Source: an uncultured Saprospiraceae bacterium (GTDB lineage Bacteria; Bacteroidota; Bacteroidia; Chitinophagales; Saprospiraceae). Taken from it: DNA of 64,000 nucleotides. Position numbers and translations under genes: made by a program. Numbering within the stretch: position 1 is the stretch's first letter; every line of letters begins with the position of its first letter. The notes under the pieces are model-generated. The model worked only from the letters and a program-made list of their open reading frames with translations. It was not told the origin of the DNA and did not search any database. The stretch is from assembly GCA_937981555.1 (NCBI GenBank), contig CALJOK010000007.1, positions 1-64,000 on the forward strand. Reading direction: 5' to 3'. This document shows positions 8,664 through 16,341 of the stretch, in pieces.

Positions 8664-10313
8664 ATGCATATGAATCGAAGAGCTTCACTCGCATTATTAA
8701 TGGGAAAGCAGAAAAAATCTGTTCCCAAATTAACTACGGCAGCGGTTACTGTAACGAATACTTTTGCTCCCTACACCGGAACTTGGGGGTTTGAGCAAGC
8801 TGCCCATTTACTTCGTCGAACGACCTTCGGATCAACTTATACTCAAATAAAACAAGCCACTTCTGATGGTTTGAATGCGACTGTAGATTTGCTCTTTGAA
8901 AGTCAACCACTTCCTAACGATCCAATTTATTATGATTTCGAAAATGATCCCAATGTTGGCAATGGCGAAGCTTGGGTAAATGAACCAACGGACTTCACCA
9001 TCTTAGATTTGAATATTGCTCGAAAAAAATCTTTGCAAGGTTGGTCGTACAAAATTATTCGAGAATCAGGGATGAATATCCGAGAAAAAATGGTGCTGTT
9101 TTGGCACAATCATTTTGTGGTAGCCAACACGAATGATGCAAGACTCCAACATCGATATATGACTTTGTTGAGAGAAAATGCTTTGGGGGATTTTAAAGAG
9201 TTAGTAAAATTGATTACGATTGATCCTTCCATGTTGCAATATTTAAATGGGACGCAAAATTCAAAGAATGCTCCCAATGAAAATTATGCAAGAGAATTGT
9301 TAGAACTTTTTACTATCGGAAAAGGAGTTGCTGCTGGACCTGGTGATTACACCAATTACACGGAAGATGATGTGGTACAAATTGCTCGTTCGTTGACAGG
9401 TTGGAACCATTTAGATATTGATAATCTAACTCAGGTGCAGGCAGGTTATAATCCAAATCTTCATGATACTGGTGATAAACAATTGTCCCATCGATTCAAT
9501 GATATAATCATTACGAATGAAGCCGAAAATGAATATAGAGTTGTCATTGATATTATTTTTCAAAAAGTTGAAGTCGCTCGATTTATTGCTCGAAAATTGT
9601 ATAGTTGGTTTGTTCACTTTGATATTAATAGTGAAGTCGAAGCGAATATTATCGAACCGATGGCGCAAATGTTAATCGGTGATAATTATGAGGTTAAAGA
9701 AGCTTTAATGGCACTTTTATCGAGTGAGCATTTTTACGATATGTCTATCCGTGGTTGTATGATTACTCATCCGATTGATTATTTATTTAAGATGATCAAT
9801 GCATTTGAATTAGAACTCAACCCAGATATTTTAGAAGAATATAATATTTTAAAAAGGTTATATACTGCGATGATTCCGCTCGAAATGATCATATATGCTC
9901 CTCCGACTGTCGCTGGATGGAAAGCATATTATCAAGCGCCTCAATTTTATAGAATTTGGATAAATGCAGTTACGCTGCCGTTGCGAATGAATTACTCTGA
10001 TACATTGATGGAAGGATATGATGTATCGGGATTTCAAGTGAAAATTAATGTGCTCGACTTTGTGGCATCACTTGACAATCCAGCTGATCCTGATGATTTG
10101 ATTACTGAAATCGCAAGTATTTTATTTGCTCAACCTTTAGTTCAAGAACAAGTCGATTCGTTGAAAGACTCTCATGGAATTACGAATCCTGAGTGGCAAG
10201 ACGAATACTTAGATTACAGTACAGGCAATGTTAGTCTTGAGCCAGCCATTGATAATAAGCTCAAAGACTTGGTCAAAACGATGTTGAAAATGCCTGAGGT
10301 TTATCTCATGTAA
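8664..10313 (+). CDS. DUF1800 family protein, copy A
   Basis: A 549-residue protein of the DUF1800 family, recognised by the AAHLLRRTTFG motif near residue 50, the WHNHF motif near residue 150, and the NENYARELLELFTIG and EDDVVQIARSLTGW stretches. In Bacteroidota and Planctomycetes such proteins are nearly always encoded next to DUF1501 proteins, as here; the biochemical role is not known. No standard signal peptide is visible. It is a tandem paralog of the next gene: the first 20 and the last 60 or so residues are almost identical, and the middle differs by scattered substitutions. The start follows the shared ATGCATATGAATCG context seen in both copies. Confidence 0.88.
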   Translation: MHMNRRASLALLMGKQKKSVPKLTTAAVTVTNTFAPYTGTWGFEQAAHLLRRTTFGSTYTQIKQATSDGLNATVDLLFESQPLPNDPIYYDFENDPNVGNGEAWVNEPTDFTILDLNIARKKSLQGWSYKIIRESGMNIREKMVLFWHNHFVVANTNDARLQHRYMTLLRENALGDFKELVKLITIDPSMLQYLNGTQNSKNAPNENYARELLELFTIGKGVAAGPGDYTNYTEDDVVQIARSLTGWNHLDIDNLTQVQAGYNPNLHDTGDKQLSHRFNDIIITNEAENEYRVVIDIIFQKVEVARFIARKLYSWFVHFDINSEVEANIIEPMAQMLIGDNYEVKEALMALLSSEHFYDMSIRGCMITHPIDYLFKMINAFELELNPDILEEYNILKRLYTAMIPLEMIIYAPPTVAGWKAYYQAPQFYRIWINAVTLPLRMNYSDTLMEGYDVSGFQVKINVLDFVASLDNPADPDDLITEIASILFAQPLVQEQVDSLKDSHGITNPEWQDEYLDYSTGNVSLEPAIDNKLKDLVKTMLKMPEVYLM

Positions 10314-10440
10314 CTGGTTTTAGACTTTTTGACTAACCAAAAAATCAATGTCGGAGCGCATCAAATTAGACTGGAAGGATTGTGCTTGATCGGAGAAAGT
10401 AGCAGGTCGTTTTTTTCCAAAAAGAAACTTAAGAAATAAG
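10314..10440 (+). pseudogene. Chimeric scar: DUF1501 tail fused to coaX tail
   Basis: Positions about 10326-10379 match the end of the DUF1501 gene at about 13680-13733 at roughly 85 percent identity (46 of 54 by eye); in frame it reads LTNQKINVGAHQIRLEG against LTNQKFNAGTHQIRMEG of the T9SS tail. From about 10372 the sequence switches to the coaX end (8255-8280), with the 13 bases TTGATCGGAGAAA identical. The switch falls on the shared bases TGGAAGGA. This is what an unequal crossover that duplicated the DUF1800-DUF1501 block would leave after loss of most of the first DUF1501 copy. Confidence 0.75.
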
Positions 10441-10532
10441 AGGTGAGATTTTTTTTCTAAATTAGATTAAACTATTAATGACTCACGGAGTCAAAATTTC
10501 AATCAAAGCTTATTTTTTTAAACCTAAATTCA

Positions 10533-12179
10533 ATGCATATGAATCGAAGAGCTTCGCTCGCATTATTAATGGGGAAAGAGAAAAAAACTATTTCCAAATT
10601 AACTACAGCAACTACTGTGACGAATACTTTTGCACTCTATACAGGAGCTTGGGGGGTTGAGCAAGCGGCCCATTTGCTTCGCCGAACGACCTTCGGGCCA
10701 ACTTATGCTCAAATGAAACAAGCCACTTCGGATGGTTTGGATGCGACCATAAGTTTGCTTTTTGAAAGTCAACCACTTCCTGCCGAGCCTATATATTATA
10801 ATTTCGAAAATGATCCAAATATTGCGAATGGCGAGAGTTGGGTTGATGAACCGACCAACAACGCCATCTCAGGTTTGAATGGTGCCCGAAAAAGATCTTT
10901 GCAGGGGTGGTCATTCAAAACCATTCGAGAATCAGGAATGAACATTCGAGAGAAAATGCTTTTGTTTTGGCATAATCATTTTGTGGTAGCCGATACGAAT
11001 GATTCGAGATTTCAACATAGGTATATGACTTTGTTGAGAGAAAATGCATTGGGCAATTTTAAAGAATTAGTAGAATTGATTACGATCGATCCTTCTATGT
11101 TGCAATATTTGAATGGTACGCAAAATTCAAAAAATGCGCCCAATGAAAATTTTTCAAGAGAGTTGTTAGAACTTTTCACCATTGGAAAAGGAGATGCTGC
11201 TGGCCCTGGTGATTACACCAACTATACGGAAGATGATGTAGTACAAATTGCTCGTGCGTTGACAGGATGGAGGCATTTTGATATTGATGATTTAACTCAG
11301 GTTAAAGCAGGTTATAATGCAAACCGTCATGACACAGAAGATAAACAATTGTCTCATCGATTCAATGATGTCATTATTACGAATGGAGAGGAAAATGAAT
11401 ATAAAACTGTCATCGATATTATTTTTCAAAAAGATGAAGTGGCGCGTTTTATTTCTCGAAAACTGTATCGTTGGTTTGTTCACTTTGATATTACTAGTGA
11501 CGTCGAAGCGAATATTATCGAACCGATGGCGCAAATGTTAATCGCTGATAATTATAATGTGCAACCAACTTTGATGGCACTTTTGTCGAGCGAACATTTT
11601 TACGACATGTCAATTCGAGGTTGTATGATTACTCATCCGATTGATTATTTATTCAAAATGGTCAATACATTTGAGTTGGAACTCAACCCAGATATTTTAG
11701 AAGAGTATAATATTTTAAGAAGATTATTTACGGCTATCGTGCCATTAGAAATGGTCCTGTATGCTCATCCAAATGTCGCAGGATGGAAAGCCTATTATCA
11801 AGCGCCTCAATTTTATAAAATTTGGATAAACGCAGTTACGCTACCTGTGCGAATGAATTATTCTGATGCATTATCGGAAGGGTATAATGTGTCTGGATTT
11901 CAAGTGAAACTTAATGTGCTCAACTTTGTGGCATCACTCGACAACCCAGCTGATCCTGATGATTTGATTACTGAAATCGCAAGTATTTTATTTGCTCAAC
12001 CATTAGTGCAAGAGCAAGTTGACTCGTTAAAAGATTCTCATGGAATCACGAACCCTGAGTGGCAAGATGAGTACTTAGATTACAGTACAGGCAACACTAG
12101 TATTGAGCCAGCCATTGAAAGTAAACTTAAAGGCTTGGTTAAAACGATGCTAAAAATGCCTGAGGTTTATCTCATGTAA
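10533..12179 (+). CDS. DUF1800 family protein, copy B
   Basis: A 548-residue paralog of the preceding gene with the same family motifs (AAHLLRRTTFG, WHNHF, NFSRELLELFTIG). Most differences are conservative, so both copies are probably functional. It lies 81 bases before the DUF1501 gene, the usual partner, and the pair is probably one transcription unit. Function within the family is unknown; association with exported DUF1501 partners suggests an envelope or surface role, which is inference. The presence of a second copy is explained by the recombination scar upstream. Confidence 0.88.
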   Translation: MHMNRRASLALLMGKEKKTISKLTTATTVTNTFALYTGAWGVEQAAHLLRRTTFGPTYAQMKQATSDGLDATISLLFESQPLPAEPIYYNFENDPNIANGESWVDEPTNNAISGLNGARKRSLQGWSFKTIRESGMNIREKMLLFWHNHFVVADTNDSRFQHRYMTLLRENALGNFKELVELITIDPSMLQYLNGTQNSKNAPNENFSRELLELFTIGKGDAAGPGDYTNYTEDDVVQIARALTGWRHFDIDDLTQVKAGYNANRHDTEDKQLSHRFNDVIITNGEENEYKTVIDIIFQKDEVARFISRKLYRWFVHFDITSDVEANIIEPMAQMLIADNYNVQPTLMALLSSEHFYDMSIRGCMITHPIDYLFKMVNTFELELNPDILEEYNILRRLFTAIVPLEMVLYAHPNVAGWKAYYQAPQFYKIWINAVTLPVRMNYSDALSEGYNVSGFQVKLNVLNFVASLDNPADPDDLITEIASILFAQPLVQEQVDSLKDSHGITNPEWQDEYLDYSTGNTSIEPAIESKLKGLVKTMLKMPEVYLM

Positions 12180-12260
12180 CAATGTGCACACGTTTTTTTT
12201 GTTTAAATTTTATTTTAAAAACCTTCTCACTTTTTTGTGGGAAATTAAATTTTAGTTCTT

Positions 12261-13817
12261 ATGAAAAGAAGGACATTTATAAAAAGAAGTTCTGCGGCAT
12301 CTGTTCCTGTTTTGTTAGGAGGAGTAAATGTTTCCGCTTTAAATAATCCGATGTTTAATATGTTAAACACGGACTCAGATAAAGTGTTGGTTTTAATTCA
12401 ATTGGATGGAGGAAATGATGGATTGAATATGCTGATTCCAAAAGACCAATATTCCAACCTTGTTCAAGTTCGAGAAAATGTAATCGTTCCCGAAAGTTCG
12501 ATTTTGGATTTGACCGATACTTTAGGTTTTCATCCTGTGATGGGTGATCTGAAAAATGTATTTGACAATGGTAAATTAAACATCATTCAAAGTACAGGTT
12601 ATCCAAATCAAAATCGTTCACATTTCCGTTCGACGGACATTTGGACATCAGGTTCCGCAGCTAATGAATATTTAAATACAGGTTGGTTAGGTCGATATTT
12701 TGAGCATTTACATACAGGTTTTCCAACAGGTTATCCAAATGCAGAATTTCCAGATCCATTTGCGATTACAGTTGGCTCTCAAGTCACACCAACTTGCGAA
12801 GGTTCAGGGGGTAATTTTAGTATGGCACTCGTTGACCCTGATAATTTATCAGCTTTGGCAACACCTGTAAATGGTACTTTGCCTGATTCATGCTACGGAG
12901 ATCAAGTTGAATTTTTGATTGATAGCATCGTGCAAACGAATGCCTACAATGATGTTATTCAAACTGCTAATGACAACGGAGCAAACCTTTCGACGAAATA
13001 TGCAGATGATGATAATTTGTCCAGCAAGTTAAAAATTGTGGCAAAATTAATTGCAGGAGGATTAAAAACAAAAGTCTATGTTGTCAACCTCGGAGGGTTC
13101 GATACACATGCTTTGCAAGTAGATGGTTCAGATCCGACAATTGGAGCACATGCTAATTTGTTGAATAGTTTGTCCAAAGCAATTTGTGCTTTCCAAGATG
13201 ATTTGGAACAATTAGATTTGGATAAGCGAGTGGTCGGAATGGTTTATTCTGAGTTCGGAAGACGGATTCGTTCGAATGATAGTTTGGGAACAGATCATGG
13301 AACTGCTGCGCCGATGATGCTTTTTGGATCATGTGTCAACCCAGCAGTTTTGGGAGACAATCCTGAAATTTCACCTGACGTAGATAATCAAGAAGGCGTG
13401 CCGATGCAATTTGATTTTAGATCAGTTTATGGAACTGTTTTGATGGATTGGTTTGACGTGGAAGAACAAGTGGTGAAAGACTTATTGTATGATGATTTCC
13501 AACATTTACCAATTTTGGAAACTTGTGATTCGGTGAGTGCACAGGAGATTTTAAAAGAAGGAGAATTAGAATTGAATGCTTATCCAAATCCATTTGATCA
13601 ATCAACTAATATTGAATTTACAGTAAAATCTGGTTGGGTAAAAATCAGTTTGTTTGATGTCATCGGAAGCGAATTGAAAGTTTTGACCAACCAAAAATTC
13701 AATGCGGGAACACATCAAATTAGAATGGAAGGAAATAACTTAGCATCAGGAAGTTACTACTACCGTATCCAAACTGACTACGGTCAAAAGACGAAGCGAT
13801 TAGTGAAAATGAAATAA
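12261..13817 (+). CDS. DUF1501 family protein with T9SS sorting domain
   Basis: A 518-residue exported protein. The N-terminus MKRRTFIKRSSAASVPVLLGG resembles a twin-arginine signal, as is common for DUF1501 proteins. The body holds the family hallmarks: VLIQLDGGNDGLNMLIP near residue 45, an NRSHFRSTDIW stretch near residue 115, LGGFDTHALQ near residue 275 and YSEFGRRIRSNDSLGTDHGTAAPMM near residue 335, a sulfatase/phosphatase-like fold by family knowledge. The last 80 residues (NAYPNPFDQSTNIEF to RLVKMK) form a type A T9SS C-terminal sorting domain, so the protein is probably delivered to the cell surface. It ends at a strong terminator. Confidence 0.9.
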   Translation: MKRRTFIKRSSAASVPVLLGGVNVSALNNPMFNMLNTDSDKVLVLIQLDGGNDGLNMLIPKDQYSNLVQVRENVIVPESSILDLTDTLGFHPVMGDLKNVFDNGKLNIIQSTGYPNQNRSHFRSTDIWTSGSAANEYLNTGWLGRYFEHLHTGFPTGYPNAEFPDPFAITVGSQVTPTCEGSGGNFSMALVDPDNLSALATPVNGTLPDSCYGDQVEFLIDSIVQTNAYNDVIQTANDNGANLSTKYADDDNLSSKLKIVAKLIAGGLKTKVYVVNLGGFDTHALQVDGSDPTIGAHANLLNSLSKAICAFQDDLEQLDLDKRVVGMVYSEFGRRIRSNDSLGTDHGTAAPMMLFGSCVNPAVLGDNPEISPDVDNQEGVPMQFDFRSVYGTVLMDWFDVEEQVVKDLLYDDFQHLPILETCDSVSAQEILKEGELELNAYPNPFDQSTNIEFTVKSGWVKISLFDVIGSELKVLTNQKFNAGTHQIRMEGNNLASGSYYYRIQTDYGQKTKRLVKMK

Positions 13818-13839
13818 AATTTTTATAAAAAAAACTAAC

Positions 13840-13874
13840 AAGGGCTGTTAGCGTTTTAAGCGTTAACAGCCCTT
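13840..13874 (+). terminator. Terminator after the DUF1501 gene
   Basis: A 14 bp stem with one G-U pair (13840-13853 with 13861-13874), 7-base loop and a T-rich tail. Confidence 0.85.
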
Positions 13875-13944
13875 TTATTTTATTTTCCAAAAAAAATCTA
13901 TCTTTAACCTTGTCCAACTATTTATTTAAAACGAAACGAAAATC

Positions 13945-15432
13945 ATGGAACCATTTTTTACAAATGATGCTGTTGTACTGGGTATTTTACTTGGAGTGCT
14001 AGCAGCCATTTTCTACACACATAGTCTTGAATCAGCAGGATGGAAAAAATTCTACAAATTTGTACCTGCTTTATTGTTGTGTTATTTTATTCCCGCTATT
14101 TTATATTATCCATTGGGACTAATCGCTTCAGATTGGTTTGATAATTCATTGTTGGATTATGTCAAAGATTTGACTTTAGTCCTTCCTGAAAAAATGAAAG
14201 CAAGTTTTGAAAGTGCGCAAGCAGTTTTCAATTCAGGTTCATATGATGATATAAAATTGCTTTTGGAAAAAAATGGAGTGGAAAGTGGAGTCATCAATTC
14301 TTACACAAAACATTCGAGATTATACTTTGTGGCATCGAGATATTTGTTGCCAGCGAGTTTGGTTTTGCTTTGCGTAAGTATAGATTTTAAAGCGATTATG
14401 AATTTAGGTTGGAAAGCGATTGTGATGTTTTTGACGGCAACGTTAGGTATTGTAATCGGTGGACCAATTGCACTTTTCGCAGCGATTAATTTATTCCCAA
14501 GCGTGTTGGGTGAGAATTCTGTGGAGATAGCAAATGGTTTGTCAACCGTAGCAGGAAGTTGGATTGGAGGAGGAGCGAATCAGAATGCGATGAAAATTAT
14601 TTATGAAGTACCGAACGAAGTTTTTGCCATCATGCTCGTAGTTGATATTGTGGTTGCAAATATTTGGATGGGCTTTCTTTTGTATGGCGCAAATGTTACC
14701 GAACGAATTGATGCATGGTTAAAAGCAGATACTTCAGCCATCGAAGATTTGAAAAATAGAGTAGCAGAATATAGTGCAAGTATTGCTCAAATGCCAACGA
14801 CTACAACTTTATTTATCATGTTGGCAGTTGCTTTTGGAGCAGTTGGAATTTCGCATTGGGGAGCAGATTTGATTGCACCATTTTTTGGAGACATGAATGA
14901 AGCATCAAAGGTTGTTATTGGAACAAATGAAGATGGCAGTAAGATTTTCTCAGCAGGAAGTCTTGTCGAAAATGGATTAAGTTCTGTAATGTCAGGATTC
15001 TTTTGGTTGATCGTAATTTCAACAACGGTAGGTTTACTTTTGTCATTTACGTCAGCTCGAAAATTAGAAGGAGTTGGTGCATCTCGATGGGGATCAATTT
15101 TTATTTACATCTTGGTAGCGACGATTGGAATGCATATGAATTTGGGAAAAGTGTGGGCGAATTTAGGATTATTTGGCATCGGAATTATTTGGATGTTAGT
15201 TCATGTAACGCTTTTAATTTTAGTAGCAAAACTCATTCGAGCACCTTTCTTTTTTGTGGCAGTTGGAAGCCAAGCCAATGTTGGAGGAGCGGCCTCAGCG
15301 CCAGTTGTAGCTTCGGCATTTAGTCCTTCGCTTGCACCTGTAGGAGCATTGTTAGCAGTTTTGGGATATGCGATTGGAACGTATGGAGCAATTATGTGTG
15401 CGGAAATTATGCGAGCAATGGTTGGTGGGTAA
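13945..15432 (+). CDS. DUF819 family integral membrane protein
   Basis: A 495-residue polytopic membrane protein with about ten to twelve hydrophobic segments. The glycine-rich pairs ANGLSTVAGSWIGGGANQNAMK near residue 200 and GSQANVGGAASAPVVASAF near residue 445 resemble the paired re-entrant motifs of the DUF819 (YjcL-like) family, which is distantly related to sodium-dependent carrier folds; the substrate is unknown. It is a single gene bounded by the DUF1501 terminator and by a large palindrome that overlaps its stop codon. Confidence 0.85.
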   Translation: MEPFFTNDAVVLGILLGVLAAIFYTHSLESAGWKKFYKFVPALLLCYFIPAILYYPLGLIASDWFDNSLLDYVKDLTLVLPEKMKASFESAQAVFNSGSYDDIKLLLEKNGVESGVINSYTKHSRLYFVASRYLLPASLVLLCVSIDFKAIMNLGWKAIVMFLTATLGIVIGGPIALFAAINLFPSVLGENSVEIANGLSTVAGSWIGGGANQNAMKIIYEVPNEVFAIMLVVDIVVANIWMGFLLYGANVTERIDAWLKADTSAIEDLKNRVAEYSASIAQMPTTTTLFIMLAVAFGAVGISHWGADLIAPFFGDMNEASKVVIGTNEDGSKIFSAGSLVENGLSSVMSGFFWLIVISTTVGLLLSFTSARKLEGVGASRWGSIFIYILVATIGMHMNLGKVWANLGLFGIGIIWMLVHVTLLILVAKLIRAPFFFVAVGSQANVGGAASAPVVASAFSPSLAPVGALLAVLGYAIGTYGAIMCAEIMRAMVGG

Positions 15433-15538
15433 AACGACTTTCCAAGTCGTTCTCCGTCCAACGAATCTCCAGATTCGTTGGAGTAGCATGCGACTTGGAA
15501 AGCCGCTAAACGGAGAACGACTTGGAAAGTCGTTTTAC
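15429..15538. repeat. Nested palindromic element
   Basis: Perfect 28 bp arms (15429-15456 and 15511-15538) enclose a second perfect hairpin of 12 bp with a 2-base loop (15457-15482). Each outer arm is itself a small hairpin (ACGACTT-TCC-AAGTCGT), and an imperfect third copy of the arm core lies at about 15491-15505. The left arm overlaps the DUF819 stop codon. It is richer in G+C than the surroundings and has no long T-run, so it looks more like a REP-type palindromic element than a plain terminator. Confidence 0.8.
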
Positions 15539-15682
15539 AGAAAAAATCAAAAAATCTAAACAATCTCACCTTAAATTTGATTTATCTATTGAAACAAGTA
15601 ACTTTCAGAAACTTTTGAAAGTAAAATAAGTACTTTTTTTCAGACAAATCTATATTGACACAAACTTCATATTTATTATAAA

Positions 15683-16183
15683 ATGGAATTACAAGACGGC
15701 AAAGATAAGTTTATTCAATCTTGGGGAACCTTAGGTTCTAACTGGGGCATCAATCGTACTATGGCACAAATTCATGCCTTGTTACTCATTGCACCCGAAC
15801 CACTATGTGCTATGGATATCAAAGAGAAATTGAATATTTCGATGGGAAATACGAATATGAATGTTCGCCAATTAATAGATTGGGGATTGGTTTATAAAAA
15901 GTTAATACCAGGGGAAAGAAAAGAATTTTTTATAGCCGAAAAAGAGATGTGGGAAGTTGTCAAAAAAATCGTCATCCAAAGAAAGAAACGAGAACTCGAA
16001 CCAGTCATAAAAATATTAGACGAAATTTCAGCGGTAGATGGCATGTGTAGTGATTCAGATGAATTCTGCAAAGTGATTAAGGATATTAAGTTATTTTCCA
16101 ATAAAGCAGATTCGATGCTCGACACTTTAATCAAGGCAGATTCGAACTGGTTTATGAAATCATTTATTAAAATGATTAAGTAA
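15683..16183 (+). CDS. GbsR/MarR-type transcriptional regulator
   Basis: A 166-residue DNA-binding protein. A winged helix-turn-helix spans about residues 25-80, with GTLGSNWGINRTMAQIHALLLI as first helices and LNISMGNTNMNVRQLIDWGLVYK as recognition helix and wing. The start and the length match Bacteroidota GbsR-like regulators of the MarR superfamily. The C-terminal half is helical and likely mediates dimerisation. The ligand and target genes are unknown; no obvious operator is visible nearby, and it is probably a single gene ending at its own terminator. Confidence 0.82.
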   Translation: MELQDGKDKFIQSWGTLGSNWGINRTMAQIHALLLIAPEPLCAMDIKEKLNISMGNTNMNVRQLIDWGLVYKKLIPGERKEFFIAEKEMWEVVKKIVIQRKKRELEPVIKILDEISAVDGMCSDSDEFCKVIKDIKLFSNKADSMLDTLIKADSNWFMKSFIKMIK

Positions 16184-16188
16184 GTTTT

Positions 16189-16221
16189 TTAACGGTTAAT
16201 GCTGAATGGTTAACGGTTAAT
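16189..16221 (+). repeat. Short direct repeat TTAACGGTTAAT
   Basis: Two exact copies of a 12-base sequence at 16189-16200 and 16210-16221 right after the regulator stop codon. A related run of TTAAC/GTTAA words lies at about 1592-1620 between sdhA and sdhB. Confidence 0.5.
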
Positions 16222-16231
16222 TTGAAGCAGG

Positions 16232-16273
16232 AGGAATCCCGAATTTTTGATTAGTCAAAAGTTCGGGATTCCT
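16232..16273 (+). terminator. Terminator after the GbsR-like regulator
   Basis: A 12 bp perfect outer stem (16232-16243 with 16262-16273) continued by a 6 bp inner stem after a one-base mismatch, a 4-base loop and a T-run. Confidence 0.85.
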
Positions 16274-16341
16274 TTTTTGAGACGAAAACCTCTAGCCTTT
16301 ATTTATTTCAAAAAAAATTAAATAAAATTGATGCTATTTTA

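Noticed and set aside
15201-15569. 122-codon ORF on the minus strand
   Set aside because: Antisense to the conserved C-terminus of the DUF819 gene and through the palindrome; composition follows the shadow of the real gene.
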